A stretch of 56,923 nt of DNA from Candidatus Methylomirabilis sp. (GCA_020722985.1 DYJU01000005.1:1-56923); one strand, 5' to 3'. Positions 1-8,785 are shown, counted from the first letter of the stretch. The notes: a model not told the origin generated them from the letters alone. Program-made: numbers and translations.

Positions 1-30
1 TTAAATAATTATATGTCAAATTTTTATCAC

Positions 31-52
31 AAATGCCAGTTTTCTGGCATTT
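31..52. other. Perfect 9-bp hairpin at window edge
   Basis: AAATGCCAG, a TTTT loop and CTGGCATTT form a perfect stem-loop. Neither strand has a clear T-run directly after the stem, so it is not a convincing Rho-independent terminator. It lies about 410 bp beyond the stop of the propeller gene at 464. Confidence 0.4.
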
Positions 53-99
53 AAACCAGATATTATCGCAATTGCTATTGCAAAGACTTATAGGGTTTT

Positions 100-354
100 A
101 TTATTACTATGTCAGGCGAATGGATAACATCTGTATACTATTACCTCGTTAAATGAGTATAACAAAGCAATCTTGACTTTATTACTAAATGCCTTTTTTT
201 TTCTGATTTTTAACTGCAAGATTGTCAAACTCAAATTATCCTTAAATTTTCTTTTAATACTCACCATTCAAATTCCTCATAATAACAACGTCTTCAAAAA
301 TTTCTATAAATATCTAAACTTTTACAAGTGGAAATCTATGGGCTGAACAATTAC
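100..354 (+). repeat. Degenerate copy of the MITE-like type 1 element
   Basis: This stretch carries the ordered landmarks of the better copies at 8829, 17810 and 41834: a GTCAGGCGAATG block near 110, ACAAAGCAATCTTG near 162, AACTGCAAGATTG near 212, CTTTTACAAGTGG near 318 and an end reading GGCTGAACAATTAC at 341-354. The left terminal repeat is not recognisable. It fills the gap after the operon ending at 464 and contains no gene I can support. Confidence 0.7.
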
Positions 355-463
355 TTTTTGAAGTAAAACAAAATAGTAAAAAAAAGTCTACCGTAAAAAA
401 TTGAAATGCAATAAGATCAAAAATCTATTTCATACAAAATTTTAGTAAATTTTATACATATAA

Positions 464-1687
464 TTACCATAAAAAGGTTCCATCTTTACTGATACAGGTT
501 AAAAATATATCCCCTTTAATATCATAAAAAGAAGTTGTTGTTCCTGAAATATAATATTTATTATCTATCTTTATAATAGAAGATGCAAAATCATTTCGCT
601 TTCCAGCAAATATTTTAAACCATATAATATTAAAATTCCTATCAAATTTTAATACATAAATATTTGAATCACATATTCCATAACATTTTTTAGTCCCGAC
701 TAATAAAAAATCATTATTATCTTTCAGTAATTTTGTTCCAACTTCTAATTGTGCTGCAGTAAAAATTTTAGTCAACAAAGAATTTCCAGTGGAGTCAATT
801 TTAAATAATAAAATATCCATACCAAAACCACGAGAAATAAATGAACTTGAATTTCCTGTAACTAAGATTTCATTATCATTAATATTAAGTGAATTGATTC
901 CCATATCATCTCGCAAACCGCCATAAGTCCTTGCCCAGAGACAATTACCATTGCTGTCAACTTTTATTAAATAAATATCAGTTTTTCCATTTCCAAAAGA
1001 ATCAGTATAACCAGTTAATAAAAAATCTTTTTTTACTTTTATTATATTATATGAAATATCCCATTTTGGACCGCCAAAAGTTTTCTCCCATAAAATATTT
1101 CCATTTTTATCTATTTTTAATAAATAAATATCAGAATTATTTTTATTTGAACTTGTATAACCACAAATTAAAAAATTGTCATTATCTTCTATAATGTTAT
1201 ATGCAAAATCATAATTATCATTACCATAAGATTTCTGCCATATAACTTCCCCATCAAGTGTGCATTTTAAAACATATATATCAGAAGTTGAAGTACCATC
1301 ATAATCAGTTCCACCAACAATATATATAAATTTATCTTTTGAAATTAACATAGAAATACCAGTATCATTTCCCGGATACCCAGATGTCCTCGCAGATAAA
1401 AGATTTCCATAAAAATCTGTTTTTAATAAATAAATATCAGTTCCGCCAATTCCATAAGATTCAGTATCAGATAGTATATATATGTTATTATTAAATTTTT
1501 TTAAATCCCACGCTTTTTCCGCCATATTACCGCCATAAGTTTTTAAGTTTGCTTCAATAAAATTTTCTTTTAAATCTTCCGGAATTTCAGGCTTTTTATA
1601 TAGTGTAAAAAAAATAACAATTCCAAATATCAAAGCAGATAAAATTTTTATTATATAAATATTTTTTTTTATTTTTTCTTTATCCAT
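464..1687 (-). CDS. Membrane-anchored seven-bladed beta-propeller-like repeat protein
   Basis: The 407-aa protein has one N-terminal membrane segment after a short lysine-rich stretch, so the bulk should lie outside the cytoplasm. Seven repeats of about 50 residues follow, each with a core like DIYLLKIDKNGNILW and a next strand like TFGG or TYGG. The last repeat stops after FLW, while a lone KTYGG lies just after the membrane segment, as expected if the first and last strands close one propeller ring. The repeats resemble SBBP-type propeller repeats; binding partner and function are unknown. I start at the ATG at 1687. A TTG at 1717 would add ten residues but overlaps the upstream gene and has no ribosome-binding site. 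It is the last gene of the folD-side run, 10 nt after an NlpC/P60 gene. Confidence 0.8.
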   Translation of the reverse strand: MDKEKIKKNIYIIKILSALIFGIVIFFTLYKKPEIPEDLKENFIEANLKTYGGNMAEKAWDLKKFNNNIYILSDTESYGIGGTDIYLLKTDFYGNLLSARTSGYPGNDTGISMLISKDKFIYIVGGTDYDGTSTSDIYVLKCTLDGEVIWQKSYGNDNYDFAYNIIEDNDNFLICGYTSSNKNNSDIYLLKIDKNGNILWEKTFGGPKWDISYNIIKVKKDFLLTGYTDSFGNGKTDIYLIKVDSNGNCLWARTYGGLRDDMGINSLNINDNEILVTGNSSSFISRGFGMDILLFKIDSTGNSLLTKIFTAAQLEVGTKLLKDNNDFLLVGTKKCYGICDSNIYVLKFDRNFNIIWFKIFAGKRNDFASSIIKIDNKYYISGTTTSFYDIKGDIFLTCISKDGTFLW

Positions 1688-1697
1688 TTTATTTTTT

Positions 1698-2177
1698 CTA
1701 ATAAATAAATTTACCAAAGGTTAAAAATCGTATTTCCCAATATCTTTTATTAATTGAATCAATTCTAACATATTTACCGGCTGATGGCGAATGAATAAAT
1801 TCATTATTTCCAATATAAATTCCGACATGGTCAGGAATTCCTGTTAATTTTATAGAAAAAAAGATAAGATCTCCTTTTTTTATATTTGTTCTTACTTTTA
1901 TAGCATAATTGAACTGTTCGTTTACTGTTCGCGGTATTTTTATATTAACGCGACTATAAACATATTGTGTAAAACCAGAACAATCAAAACCAATATCACT
2001 ATTTTCTCCACCTAAAAAATATTTTTCTCCTAATAAACTCATAGCAATTTTAACAATTTTTTCGTGTTTTAATATATTCTCAACATCCTTTTTTACATCA
2101 ATAGTAGAAATAATTTTTAAATCTTCTGCGAATAAAAATGTTTGTAAAGTAAATAAAATAAAAAATAATATTCTCAT
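1698..2177 (-). CDS. Secreted NlpC/P60 cysteine peptidase (peptidoglycan endopeptidase)
   Basis: This 159-aa protein has a short signal peptide followed by an NlpC/P60 domain over most of its length. The catalytic Cys is in FDCSGFTQYVY, the GDLIFF strand is present, and the catalytic His is in DHVGIYIG. The family cleaves peptide stems of peptidoglycan. Its ATG overlaps the TGA of the upstream NlpC/P60 gene by 4 bp (ATGA), so the two are probably translationally coupled. A GGGGGAGG stretch lies 12 nt upstream, rather far for a ribosome-binding site. There is no obvious SH3 or LysM wall-binding domain. Substrate bond is inferred only from the family. Confidence 0.9.
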   Translation of the reverse strand: MRILFFILFTLQTFLFAEDLKIISTIDVKKDVENILKHEKIVKIAMSLLGEKYFLGGENSDIGFDCSGFTQYVYSRVNIKIPRTVNEQFNYAIKVRTNIKKGDLIFFSIKLTGIPDHVGIYIGNNEFIHSPSAGKYVRIDSINKRYWEIRFLTFGKFIY

Positions 2178-2635
2178 TTTAAAAATGTTCCTCCCCCAGC
2201 ATAAACTTTTCTCCAGTATGGATTATTAAGCGAATCAATACGTATAGTTTTGCCGGAAGAAGGCGAATGAATAAATTTATCATCGCCTATAAATATTCCC
2301 ACATGGCTGATTTGGTTGCCATTTATCCTAAAAAAAACAAGATCTCCAGGTTCTAAATCTTTTTTATCTATTTTTTTTGATTTTCTATACTGATTAAGAA
2401 CACTCCTCGGTATATTAATATTTACTTGTTTAAAAACATACTGTGAAAATCCAGAACAATCAAAACCATAATGGGGATCCTTACTACCAAACTTATATTT
2501 TTTATTTAAAAAATTTTTTGCATAACGCACAATTATATCCCGTTTATCTGAATTTGATTCTTTCAATGAAACACAAGAATTAAAAACATATAAAATTATT
2601 AAAAAAAATATATTAATTTTATCCAAAACTTTCAT
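2174..2635 (-). CDS. NlpC/P60 family lipoprotein
   Basis: This 153-aa protein has a lipoprotein-type N-terminus with the hydrophobic run ending FNSC, so it is probably anchored to a membrane by that Cys. The rest is an NlpC/P60 domain with catalytic Cys in FDCSGFSQYVF, GDLVFFRI, and His in SHVGIFIGDDKF. It is a tandem paralogue of the next gene: both share the SxxSGKxxRIDSxNxxYW tail block. Together they look like a recent duplication giving one lipid-anchored and one secreted wall hydrolase. It lies 6 nt after recO in the same run. Confidence 0.9.
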   Translation of the reverse strand: MKVLDKINIFFLIILYVFNSCVSLKESNSDKRDIIVRYAKNFLNKKYKFGSKDPHYGFDCSGFSQYVFKQVNINIPRSVLNQYRKSKKIDKKDLEPGDLVFFRINGNQISHVGIFIGDDKFIHSPSSGKTIRIDSLNNPYWRKVYAGGGTFLK

Positions 2636-2641
2636 ATTAAA

Positions 2642-3292
2642 TTATTTTAATAATCTTAAACATGATAGATCTTCGTTTAAAATGCTTTTTATATAATCAT
2701 TAAGAATATTATCAATTTTAAACAAATTATCGGTATTATAATCTCTTATTAATGAATCTTCTGCTTCTATCTCAAATATAATATCCTTTAAATAATTAGA
2801 TAACTTCTCTTTTTTAAGAACATTTTTATTATCTTTAATATTAAATCCTGTGTATTTTAATAATTTAATTTTAAAAAAAACTTCCGCAGTTTTTAAATTA
2901 ACTGCATTTTTATCAATTAATTCAAAAATCTCTTTTGTTATTTTATATAATTCAAAATGCGGATCTTCTGTTTCTAAAAACTTATTTATCAATTGAACTA
3001 ATAAGAAACATAAAAAAATATGATTTAAAGATTTACGAATATTTTCAAAAATTTTAATTGAATTTCCCTGTATTAATCTAAAATATTTTAATTTGTCGTT
3101 TTTTTTTATAAAATAATAGTCATTTAATGAAAAAATTTCTAAAGCGGGTTTAAGCTTACTTGAAATTTTTTTTGTCCCTTTTGATCTGACAAATATTTTG
3201 CCTTTTTTTTCAGTAAAAATAATAATAACTTCATCATTATCTTTTTGATTATATTTATTTAATACTATACCTTCTGTTTTTAATTCATACAT
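2642..3292 (-). CDS. recO: DNA repair protein RecO
   Basis: RecO helps RecR and RecF load RecA on gapped DNA covered by SSB. The 216-aa protein begins MYELKTEGIVLNKYNQKD and continues into the OB-fold core with EVIIIFTEKKGKIFVRSKG, typical of the family, followed by the helical C-terminal half. It is somewhat shorter than the common size of about 240-250 residues. I see no four-cysteine zinc finger in the C-terminal part, a feature many but not all members have. It lies 11 nt downstream of a zinc-ribbon membrane protein gene. Confidence 0.9.
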   Translation of the reverse strand: MYELKTEGIVLNKYNQKDNDEVIIIFTEKKGKIFVRSKGTKKISSKLKPALEIFSLNDYYFIKKNDKLKYFRLIQGNSIKIFENIRKSLNHIFLCFLLVQLINKFLETEDPHFELYKITKEIFELIDKNAVNLKTAEVFFKIKLLKYTGFNIKDNKNVLKKEKLSNYLKDIIFEIEAEDSLIRDYNTDNLFKIDNILNDYIKSILNEDLSCLRLLK

Positions 3293-3303
3293 TTTTTTAA
3301 ATT

Positions 3304-3723
3304 TTAATAATAACCTTCATTAAATTGAAAATCAGATATATTCCCCACACTTAAATTTATGATTGTAAATACAAAAAATATAATTAAATAAAAAGCAATT
3401 CCTATTCCCATTAAAATAAAGCACTTTTTCCCAAAATCTTTATTTTCTTTACTTTTTTGTGGATAAAAAATTGCTCCGAATAAAAAACCAATTAAAGGGT
3501 TGAAAAAAGAAATTAGATAAACAAATAATTTTATAATACCATTAGGTGGTATAAAATTAAAATTTTCCTCTTTTTTTTCAGGGATTAATATACAATTTTT
3601 ACAAAAAAATTTATTATCTTTAATTATTTCTTCGTTTTCTTTTAATATTTTTCCGCATACTGAACAAGCAGCGATTATTTTGTGCTCTGGCATTTCCATC
3701 CCTTTATTTATTTTTTTTCTCAT
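3304..3723 (-). CDS. Small zinc-ribbon membrane protein of unknown function
   Basis: The 139-aa protein has an N-terminal treble-clef or zinc-ribbon-like motif (CSVCGKILKENEE, then FFCKNC about 20 residues later). Two hydrophobic segments follow, around residues 65-85 and 100-125. I do not recognise a named family. The layout, a cytosolic zinc ribbon ahead of a two-helix membrane part, is common in small membrane proteins of unknown role. AAGGAG lies a few nt upstream of the ATG; an internal ATG at residue 9 (MEMPEHK) is a possible alternative. It sits between ogt and recO, which gives no clear functional hint. Confidence 0.75.
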   Translation of the reverse strand: MRKKINKGMEMPEHKIIAACSVCGKILKENEEIIKDNKFFCKNCILIPEKKEENFNFIPPNGIIKLFVYLISFFNPLIGFLFGAIFYPQKSKENKDFGKKCFILMGIGIAFYLIIFFVFTIINLSVGNISDFQFNEGYY

Positions 3724-3738
3724 ATAACTCCTTTTTAA

Positions 3739-4305
3739 TTATTCTAAAACTTTTTCAATTTTTAAAAGACGAATTTTCCATTCTACACCAAAAAAATAGC
3801 CGCCAATTTCTCCGTCGCTTTTTATAATTCTATGGCAAGGTATAATTATCGGAATTTTATTGCTATGTAAGATTTTTCCTATAACTCTTGTTATTTTGAT
3901 ATTATTCATTCGTTCTGCTATCCATCTATATGTTCTTGTTTCTCCATAAGGAATTGTTTTTACTATTTCAAAAACCTTTTTTGTTAATTTTTTAAATTTG
4001 CTTAAATCAGTAGGTATATCAGAAAAATCAACATATTCTTCTTTAAAATATAATAAAAGTTTTTCCTTAGTCTTATTTAATATTTCATCATCATTTTTTT
4101 CAATTGCTGCTGGATATTTTTTTCTTATTTTATTTACAGATGAATCATAATTTTCTTCTGGTAAAAAAAGTTCAATAATTCCAGAATCATTACTAATAAT
4201 AGATACATAACCATTCGGTGTTAAAAAAACAGAATATTTAACATCTTTACTTTTATCTGATAAACTTATTTGATTTATTTCTCTAATTTCTGTAAAAGTT
4301 TGCAT
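3739..4305 (-). CDS. ogt: Methylated-DNA--protein-cysteine methyltransferase
   Basis: This 188-aa repair protein transfers the methyl group from O6-methylguanine in DNA to its own Cys. The signature IPCHRIIKSDGEIGGY is present, with the acceptor Cys in PCHR. PYGETRTYRWIAERM upstream of it is the helix-turn-helix that binds the minor groove. The N-terminal ribonuclease-like half is poorly conserved, as usual. TATGGAGATAAAATG gives a good ribosome-binding site. The gene lies 16 nt after the GH57 gene. Orthologues are called ogt, mgt or adaB without consistent distinction. Confidence 0.93.
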   Translation of the reverse strand: MQTFTEIREINQISLSDKSKDVKYSVFLTPNGYVSIISNDSGIIELFLPEENYDSSVNKIRKKYPAAIEKNDDEILNKTKEKLLLYFKEEYVDFSDIPTDLSKFKKLTKKVFEIVKTIPYGETRTYRWIAERMNNIKITRVIGKILHSNKIPIIIPCHRIIKSDGEIGGYFFGVEWKIRLLKIEKVLE

Positions 4306-4321
4306 TTTATCTCCATAAATT

Positions 4322-5920
4322 TTAAATATTGTATGCTGTCCAATCTATATTAGGAAAAATATTATCCTGCCATTCTATACGCGCTAAATACTGTTCATCA
4401 ACATTCCCCGATTTAATCATATCATATAATTTATTAAATCTAAATATATGATTTACAGTTCTACGTGCTGCATATTCATACATTGTCTGTGTTTTCATAA
4501 TAAATGCCCAATCACTGCTTTGCGCTAAAAGAACTTCTCTTGCTGCCTGTTTTAAAATTCTCTCCTGAACCTGTGTTAATGGTTTGTTTTTAAATATATA
4601 AGCAAGTTCTATCATCTTTTCATAAATTTTATGCAAATGTCTATATATCCAATCATTTTCTCCTGAAAGCCAAAACTCCGCATAACCTTTATAACCCCAG
4701 CTAGAATAAGAAGGTGTTAAAACCTGATTCTTTGGATATTTTTCTAAATATTCAGAAGGAGTAATTAATTTAATTGTTTGCTGATCATAAAATATTTTTC
4801 TTATTAAGTAGTTAAGAAAATCAGGTCCTTCATACCACCAGTGCCCGAAAAGTTCAGCATCATAAGGTGCAATAATTATTGGTTGACGTTTCATTAATCT
4901 TGAAAGGTGTTCTACTTGTTTTTCTCTATTAAACATAAAATTACCAGCATGCTCCGCTGTTTTATTTAAGGCGGCAATATAATCATAAGGCGCTTTATTT
5001 CCAAGATCTACTTTCCCTGTTATTTTATAATATTTAATTCCGGTATTTATTCTAATTCCACTTTCATGTATATAAGGTCTTACATAATCATAATCTAAAT
5101 CATATCCTATATCTCTATAAAATTCTCTATAATTATAATCACCCGGATATCCTTCTTTTGCACTCCATACCTGTTTGGAAGATTCCATATCTCTTCCAAA
5201 TGCTGCAACACGGGATTTGCAATAAACAGGAGCAAAAATACCATATTTAGGTCTTGGACTACCGTATAAAATACCGTGAGTATCTGTTATAAAATATCTG
5301 ATGCCATATTTTCGTAAAATTTCATCGTCACCAGGATTAAACCCGCATTCAGGAAGCCAAATTCCTTTTGGTCTTTTTCCAAAAATTTCAATATAATGGT
5401 CAACTGCAATTTTTATCTGGGCATTTGTAGATTCTTTATATAATGATAATGGTAAAAAACCATGCGTTGCCCCACAGGTAATTATTTCTAATTTACCAGC
5501 ATCCTGTATCTGTTTAAACCCAGAAACAATATCCCTTTTATATTTTTCCTCAAAAACATATCTTGCATTATAGAATTTTTCTCTATACATTATTGCTATT
5601 CTATTAAAATGTGGTTCAAATTGGGTTCTTATGACTTCTTTTTCTATAAGTTCAATTAATTTATTTATATGCCGGGAATATCTTTCCTGCAGCAGTGGAT
5701 CTCTAAGCATTGATATTAATGGTGGAGTTAATGACATTGTTATTCTAAAATCAACACCATCTTCTATGAGTTTATTAAAAATATTGAGAAGTGGAATATA
5801 AGTTTCTGTTATTGCTTCAAAAAGCCAATATTCTTCCAGTGCATCATTATATTCTGGATGCCGAACATAAGGCAGATGTGCATGTAATATTAGCGCTAAA
5901 TAACCAAGGGGTTCTTTCAT
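4322..5920 (-). CDS. GH57 glycosidase with DUF1957 domain, probable 1,4-alpha-glucan branching enzyme
   Basis: The 532-aa protein matches GH57 branching-type enzymes in length and motifs. It opens with GYLALILHAHLPYVRHPE, the conserved first GH57 motif. The catalytic nucleophile Glu should be in GIWLPECGFNPGDDEILR and the general acid Asp in APYDAELFGHWWYEGPDF. The C-terminal part from about residue 420 matches the DUF1957 helical domain, with the SSDWAFIMKTQTMYEYA stretch. Such enzymes make alpha-1,6 branches in glycogen-like polymers in the cytoplasm; there is no signal peptide. The gene is 8 nt after a DUF4912 gene, its usual partner. An amylase-type activity cannot be excluded from sequence. 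Confidence 0.93.
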   Translation of the reverse strand: MKEPLGYLALILHAHLPYVRHPEYNDALEEYWLFEAITETYIPLLNIFNKLIEDGVDFRITMSLTPPLISMLRDPLLQERYSRHINKLIELIEKEVIRTQFEPHFNRIAIMYREKFYNARYVFEEKYKRDIVSGFKQIQDAGKLEIITCGATHGFLPLSLYKESTNAQIKIAVDHYIEIFGKRPKGIWLPECGFNPGDDEILRKYGIRYFITDTHGILYGSPRPKYGIFAPVYCKSRVAAFGRDMESSKQVWSAKEGYPGDYNYREFYRDIGYDLDYDYVRPYIHESGIRINTGIKYYKITGKVDLGNKAPYDYIAALNKTAEHAGNFMFNREKQVEHLSRLMKRQPIIIAPYDAELFGHWWYEGPDFLNYLIRKIFYDQQTIKLITPSEYLEKYPKNQVLTPSYSSWGYKGYAEFWLSGENDWIYRHLHKIYEKMIELAYIFKNKPLTQVQERILKQAAREVLLAQSSDWAFIMKTQTMYEYAARRTVNHIFRFNKLYDMIKSGNVDEQYLARIEWQDNIFPNIDWTAYNI

Positions 5921-5928
5921 AAATTTAT

Positions 5929-6984
5929 TTATTCGGTTTTCCTTTCAACGGTTATATTTATAGTAATTTTATCTTTACCGTCAGATGATTCTGCTTCAAT
6001 TGGAATTTTTAAGGTGGTATTGGGGAGATGATATCTCAACGAAAAAGATCCGTCAATATTTAAATTAATAGGTTCTCCTCTTACTTTTAGTTTTGCATCT
6101 TTTTCAGTTGCGCCATAAACAATTAATTCCGTATCAGCAATAAGAAAAAATCCTTTTTTTTCTTCTGGTTTACCAGATGGACTGCTAAAACTACTAACAT
6201 TTTCAGATGATAAATTCATTTCTAATAAACTTCTAAAACTTTCTGATGAACCAAATTTTCCACCGCCCGATAATCTGAATAATTCATCAAAATCTTCATC
6301 AACAACCATCCATTCTTCATCAGTAATGTTTGATACTCTATCACGCGGTGTATTTACAACATTAGAGCGTGCAAGCAATATAAAATGTCCATCTTCGGTT
6401 TTAAAACCTATATCCACTATATATGACCTGCCAGCTTCCCAGACATTTATATACCAATTGTTAGAATCCATGGAAATTTTTATATCCTGATATTTATGAG
6501 CATTAAATCCATTGAATATTATATCTGTTACATCATATATTCTTAAAATTAAATCATATTTTCCCCATCCTGGTTTTATTTCTTTCTTTTTATTTTCTAT
6601 TAAATTTCCTGATAAATCCCAATATGCATAACACCAATAAGGATCCCTGACAAGTAAAACAATTTTATTATCATCATATTTCTGCTTAATTAAAGTTTCA
6701 TCAGGTAAAGATTTTTTTTCTTCATAACTTACATATTTTTGTCCATTTTTTTTATCCATCTGCGGTGGATAATATTTAGTTGCTTCTATTTTACTCTCAT
6801 CTAATGTTACAGAAGGTTTGATTTCTTCTTTAATAATTTTTTCTGCCTTTTTTGATCCCCTTTTTTGAGTAATTTTTTCTTGTTTTACTGTTTGTGTTTC
6901 TTTTGTCTTGACTTTTTTAGTGGTGCTTTTCTTTTTCTCAAGTTCAAAATTCTTATCTTTTTTTTTATTTTTTTTAATAACCAT
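5929..6984 (-). CDS. DUF4912 domain protein
   Basis: The first 80 residues are a lysine- and glutamate-rich low-complexity tail. After this comes the DUF4912 domain, with VLLVRDPYWCYAYWDLS near residue 110 and a core ending in RSNVVNTPRDRVS. A C-terminal stretch of about 70 residues (FFLIADTELIVYGATEKDA through SFSLRYHLPN) looks like a small beta-sandwich that repeats after a serine-rich linker. DUF4912 genes commonly sit beside GH57/DUF1957 genes, as here with 8 nt spacing, so a glucan-binding or enzyme-partner role is plausible but unproven. AAGGAG precedes the ATG. Confidence 0.85.
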   Translation of the reverse strand: MVIKKNKKKDKNFELEKKKSTTKKVKTKETQTVKQEKITQKRGSKKAEKIIKEEIKPSVTLDESKIEATKYYPPQMDKKNGQKYVSYEEKKSLPDETLIKQKYDDNKIVLLVRDPYWCYAYWDLSGNLIENKKKEIKPGWGKYDLILRIYDVTDIIFNGFNAHKYQDIKISMDSNNWYINVWEAGRSYIVDIGFKTEDGHFILLARSNVVNTPRDRVSNITDEEWMVVDEDFDELFRLSGGGKFGSSESFRSLLEMNLSSENVSSFSSPSGKPEEKKGFFLIADTELIVYGATEKDAKLKVRGEPINLNIDGSFSLRYHLPNTTLKIPIEAESSDGKDKITINITVERKTE

Positions 6985-7058
6985 AAAAAAACTCCTTAAG
7001 ATTTATTTTATTTGTTCACGCCTTATAAAATATGTATTATTATATTAAATAAAAATTA

Positions 7059-7349
7059 TTATTGTTGTTGTATTGATGATTGCAAAATTTCCAACAAATC
7101 CTTTCCGGGTTTAAATTTAACAATTTTTTTTGCAGGAACCTGAACTTTTTCACCTGTTTTAGGATTTCTTGCTAACCTTGCTTTTCTTTCTCTAGATGAA
7201 AAAGACCCTAAACCTGTTAGTGATACTTTTTCTCCCTGTTTTAAAGCATCCTGGGTTATTTTTACAAACTGGTCTAATACTTTTTCAATATCTTTTTTTG
7301 GCAAGGCTACATTTTCACCTATTTTACTTATTACTTCAATTTTAGTCAT
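7059..7349 (-). CDS. hup: HU/IHF-family DNA-binding protein
   Basis: This 96-aa protein is a standard HU-type histone-like protein. It has the N-terminal helical dimer part (MTKIEVISKIGENVALPKK), GLGSFSSRERKARLARNPKTG in the beta-arm region, and the C-terminal VKFKPGKDL. It bends and compacts DNA as a dimer. AGGAGG lies a few nt before the ATG. It has its own good promoter overlapping the end of coaD, which fits the high expression typical of HU. A 74-nt gap separates it from the DUF4912 gene downstream. Confidence 0.95.
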   Translation of the reverse strand: MTKIEVISKIGENVALPKKDIEKVLDQFVKITQDALKQGEKVSLTGLGSFSSRERKARLARNPKTGEKVQVPAKKIVKFKPGKDLLEILQSSIQQQ

Positions 7350-7375
7350 ATCTAATCCTCCTAACCTTTTCTTTT

Positions 7376-7404
7376 AATTTATCAAAAATTAATTAAGTTG
7401 TCAA
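7376..7404 (-). promoter_or_regulatory. Sigma-70-type promoter of hup
   Basis: On the minus strand TTGACA (7399-7404) and TAAATT (7376-7381) are 17 bp apart, upstream of the hup ribosome-binding site. The -35 overlaps the coaD stop codon. Confidence 0.75.
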
Positions 7405-7886
7405 GTTTTTTTGAATTTTAATTTTAGTTTATTTTCTACATAATTATTAACAAAATCTTTCACATTTCCACTATAACTTGCTATTTCTTTTACAGATGAT
7501 GATGAAATGTAAAGATATTTTTCATCTGGCATAAGATATATAAAATCTATATTTTTATAAATTTTTTTATTTAGTAATGCAAACTGGAACTCATGCTCAA
7601 AGTCAGAAATTACTCTTATTCCCCTGATAACAGTATTAATACCTTTTTTCTTTAAATAATTCATAAGTAATCCTGAATATGAGTCTACAGAAACATTATT
7701 GATTTCTTTTATAGAATTTTTTATCATATCTACTCTTTCTTCCCGGGTAAAAATTGGATTTTTATGTTTTGACTCAGATACAGCAACAATTATTTTATCA
7801 AATAATTTAGCTGCTCTTTTAATAATATCAAGATGTCCTTTTGTTATTGGATCAAATGTTCCAGCATAAATAGCAATACGTTTCAT
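7401..7886 (-). CDS. coaD: Phosphopantetheine adenylyltransferase
   Basis: This enzyme adenylates 4'-phosphopantetheine to dephospho-CoA in CoA synthesis. The 161-aa protein has the nucleotidyltransferase motif GTFDPITKGHLDII at the N-terminus, RGIRVISDFEHEFQFA in the middle, and ISSSSVKE near the end as the second ATP-binding motif. The following enzyme of the pathway, CoaE, is also in this window (35173-35802) but in another operon. The gene follows folD after 9 nt. Confidence 0.96.
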   Translation of the reverse strand: MKRIAIYAGTFDPITKGHLDIIKRAAKLFDKIIVAVSESKHKNPIFTREERVDMIKNSIKEINNVSVDSYSGLLMNYLKKKGINTVIRGIRVISDFEHEFQFALLNKKIYKNIDFIYLMPDEKYLYISSSSVKEIASYSGNVKDFVNNYVENKLKLKFKKT

Positions 7887-7895
7887 AATTTTAAA

Positions 7896-8744
7896 TTATC
7901 CTTTCATATTTTGAAAATTTAAAAATGCTTCATATGTATTTTGCATTAATATTGCCCGTGTCATAGGACCTACGCCACCAGGAACAGGAGTTATAAAAGA
8001 TGCTTTTTTTTCAACAGATTCAAAATCTACATCACCACAAAGTTTCCCATTTTTATCAATATTCATACCAACATCAATGACTATTGCTCCTTGTTTTACC
8101 ATTTCTGATTTTATAAATTTTTCTTTTCCTATTGCTGCAACTAAAATGTCAGCTTTTGAAGTAATTTCAGATAAATTTTTTGTTTTTGAATGGCATATTG
8201 TTACAGTTGCATTTGCATGCATTAAAAGAATAGCCATGGGTTTACCAACGATATTACTTCTCCCAATAACAACTGCATTTTTACCTTCTATAGATTCACC
8301 TGTTAATTTAATAAAATGCATACAACCCTTTGGTGTGCATGCGATAAGACCTGGTGTATTTGTCAAAAGTTTGCCAAGATTGACAAATGTAAAACCATCA
8401 ACATCTTTTTCAGGTAAAATAAGGTTTGTTATTTTAGTTGAATTTAAATGTTTTGGTAAAGGCAACTGCACAATTATACCATGAATTTTTTTATTATTAT
8501 TTAATTTATCTATTAAATCAATAATTTCTGTTTCTGTGGTCTTTTCAGGCAATTTATGTATTTCAGAATAAAAACCAATTTCTTTACAGTCCTTTTCTTT
8601 ATTATTTACATAAACTTTTGATGCTGGATTATCTCCTACCATAATAACAGCAAGTCCTGGTTTTTCTTTTAAACCAGAAATTTTTTCTTTTAATTCCATT
8701 CTTATTTTTTTTGCTTCTTTTTTTCCATCAAGTATTATAGCCAC
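7896..8744 (-). CDS. folD: Bifunctional methylenetetrahydrofolate dehydrogenase/cyclohydrolase
   Basis: FolD interconverts methylene-, methenyl- and formyl-tetrahydrofolate in the cytoplasm. The 282-aa protein has SKVYVNNKEKDCKEIGF with the catalytic Lys region, the GIIVQLPLPKHL motif, DVDGFT, and the NAD(P)-binding GRSNIVGKPMAILLM, ending with TPVPGGVGPMTRAIL. It starts with GTG at 8744, preceded by AAGGAG. It is the first gene of a run down to 464. Its function links to glyA (53670-54914), which supplies methylene-THF. Confidence 0.96.
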   Translation of the reverse strand: MAIILDGKKEAKKIRMELKEKISGLKEKPGLAVIMVGDNPASKVYVNNKEKDCKEIGFYSEIHKLPEKTTETEIIDLIDKLNNNKKIHGIIVQLPLPKHLNSTKITNLILPEKDVDGFTFVNLGKLLTNTPGLIACTPKGCMHFIKLTGESIEGKNAVVIGRSNIVGKPMAILLMHANATVTICHSKTKNLSEITSKADILVAAIGKEKFIKSEMVKQGAIVIDVGMNIDKNGKLCGDVDFESVEKKASFITPVPGGVGPMTRAILMQNTYEAFLNFQNMKG

Positions 8745-8785
8745 AAAAACTCCTTTAACTTAATATATTAAATTATTAGCAATAG

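Noticed and set aside
31-52. Hairpin as a Rho-independent terminator
   Set aside because: There is no T-run right after the stem on either strand.
1688-1717. Longer TTG start for the propeller gene
   Set aside because: It overlaps the upstream gene and has no ribosome-binding site; the ATG at 1687 gives a normal short cytosolic lead and membrane helix.
8077-8484. 135-aa open frame on the plus strand
   Set aside because: Antisense to folD, which has all its motifs in the other strand.
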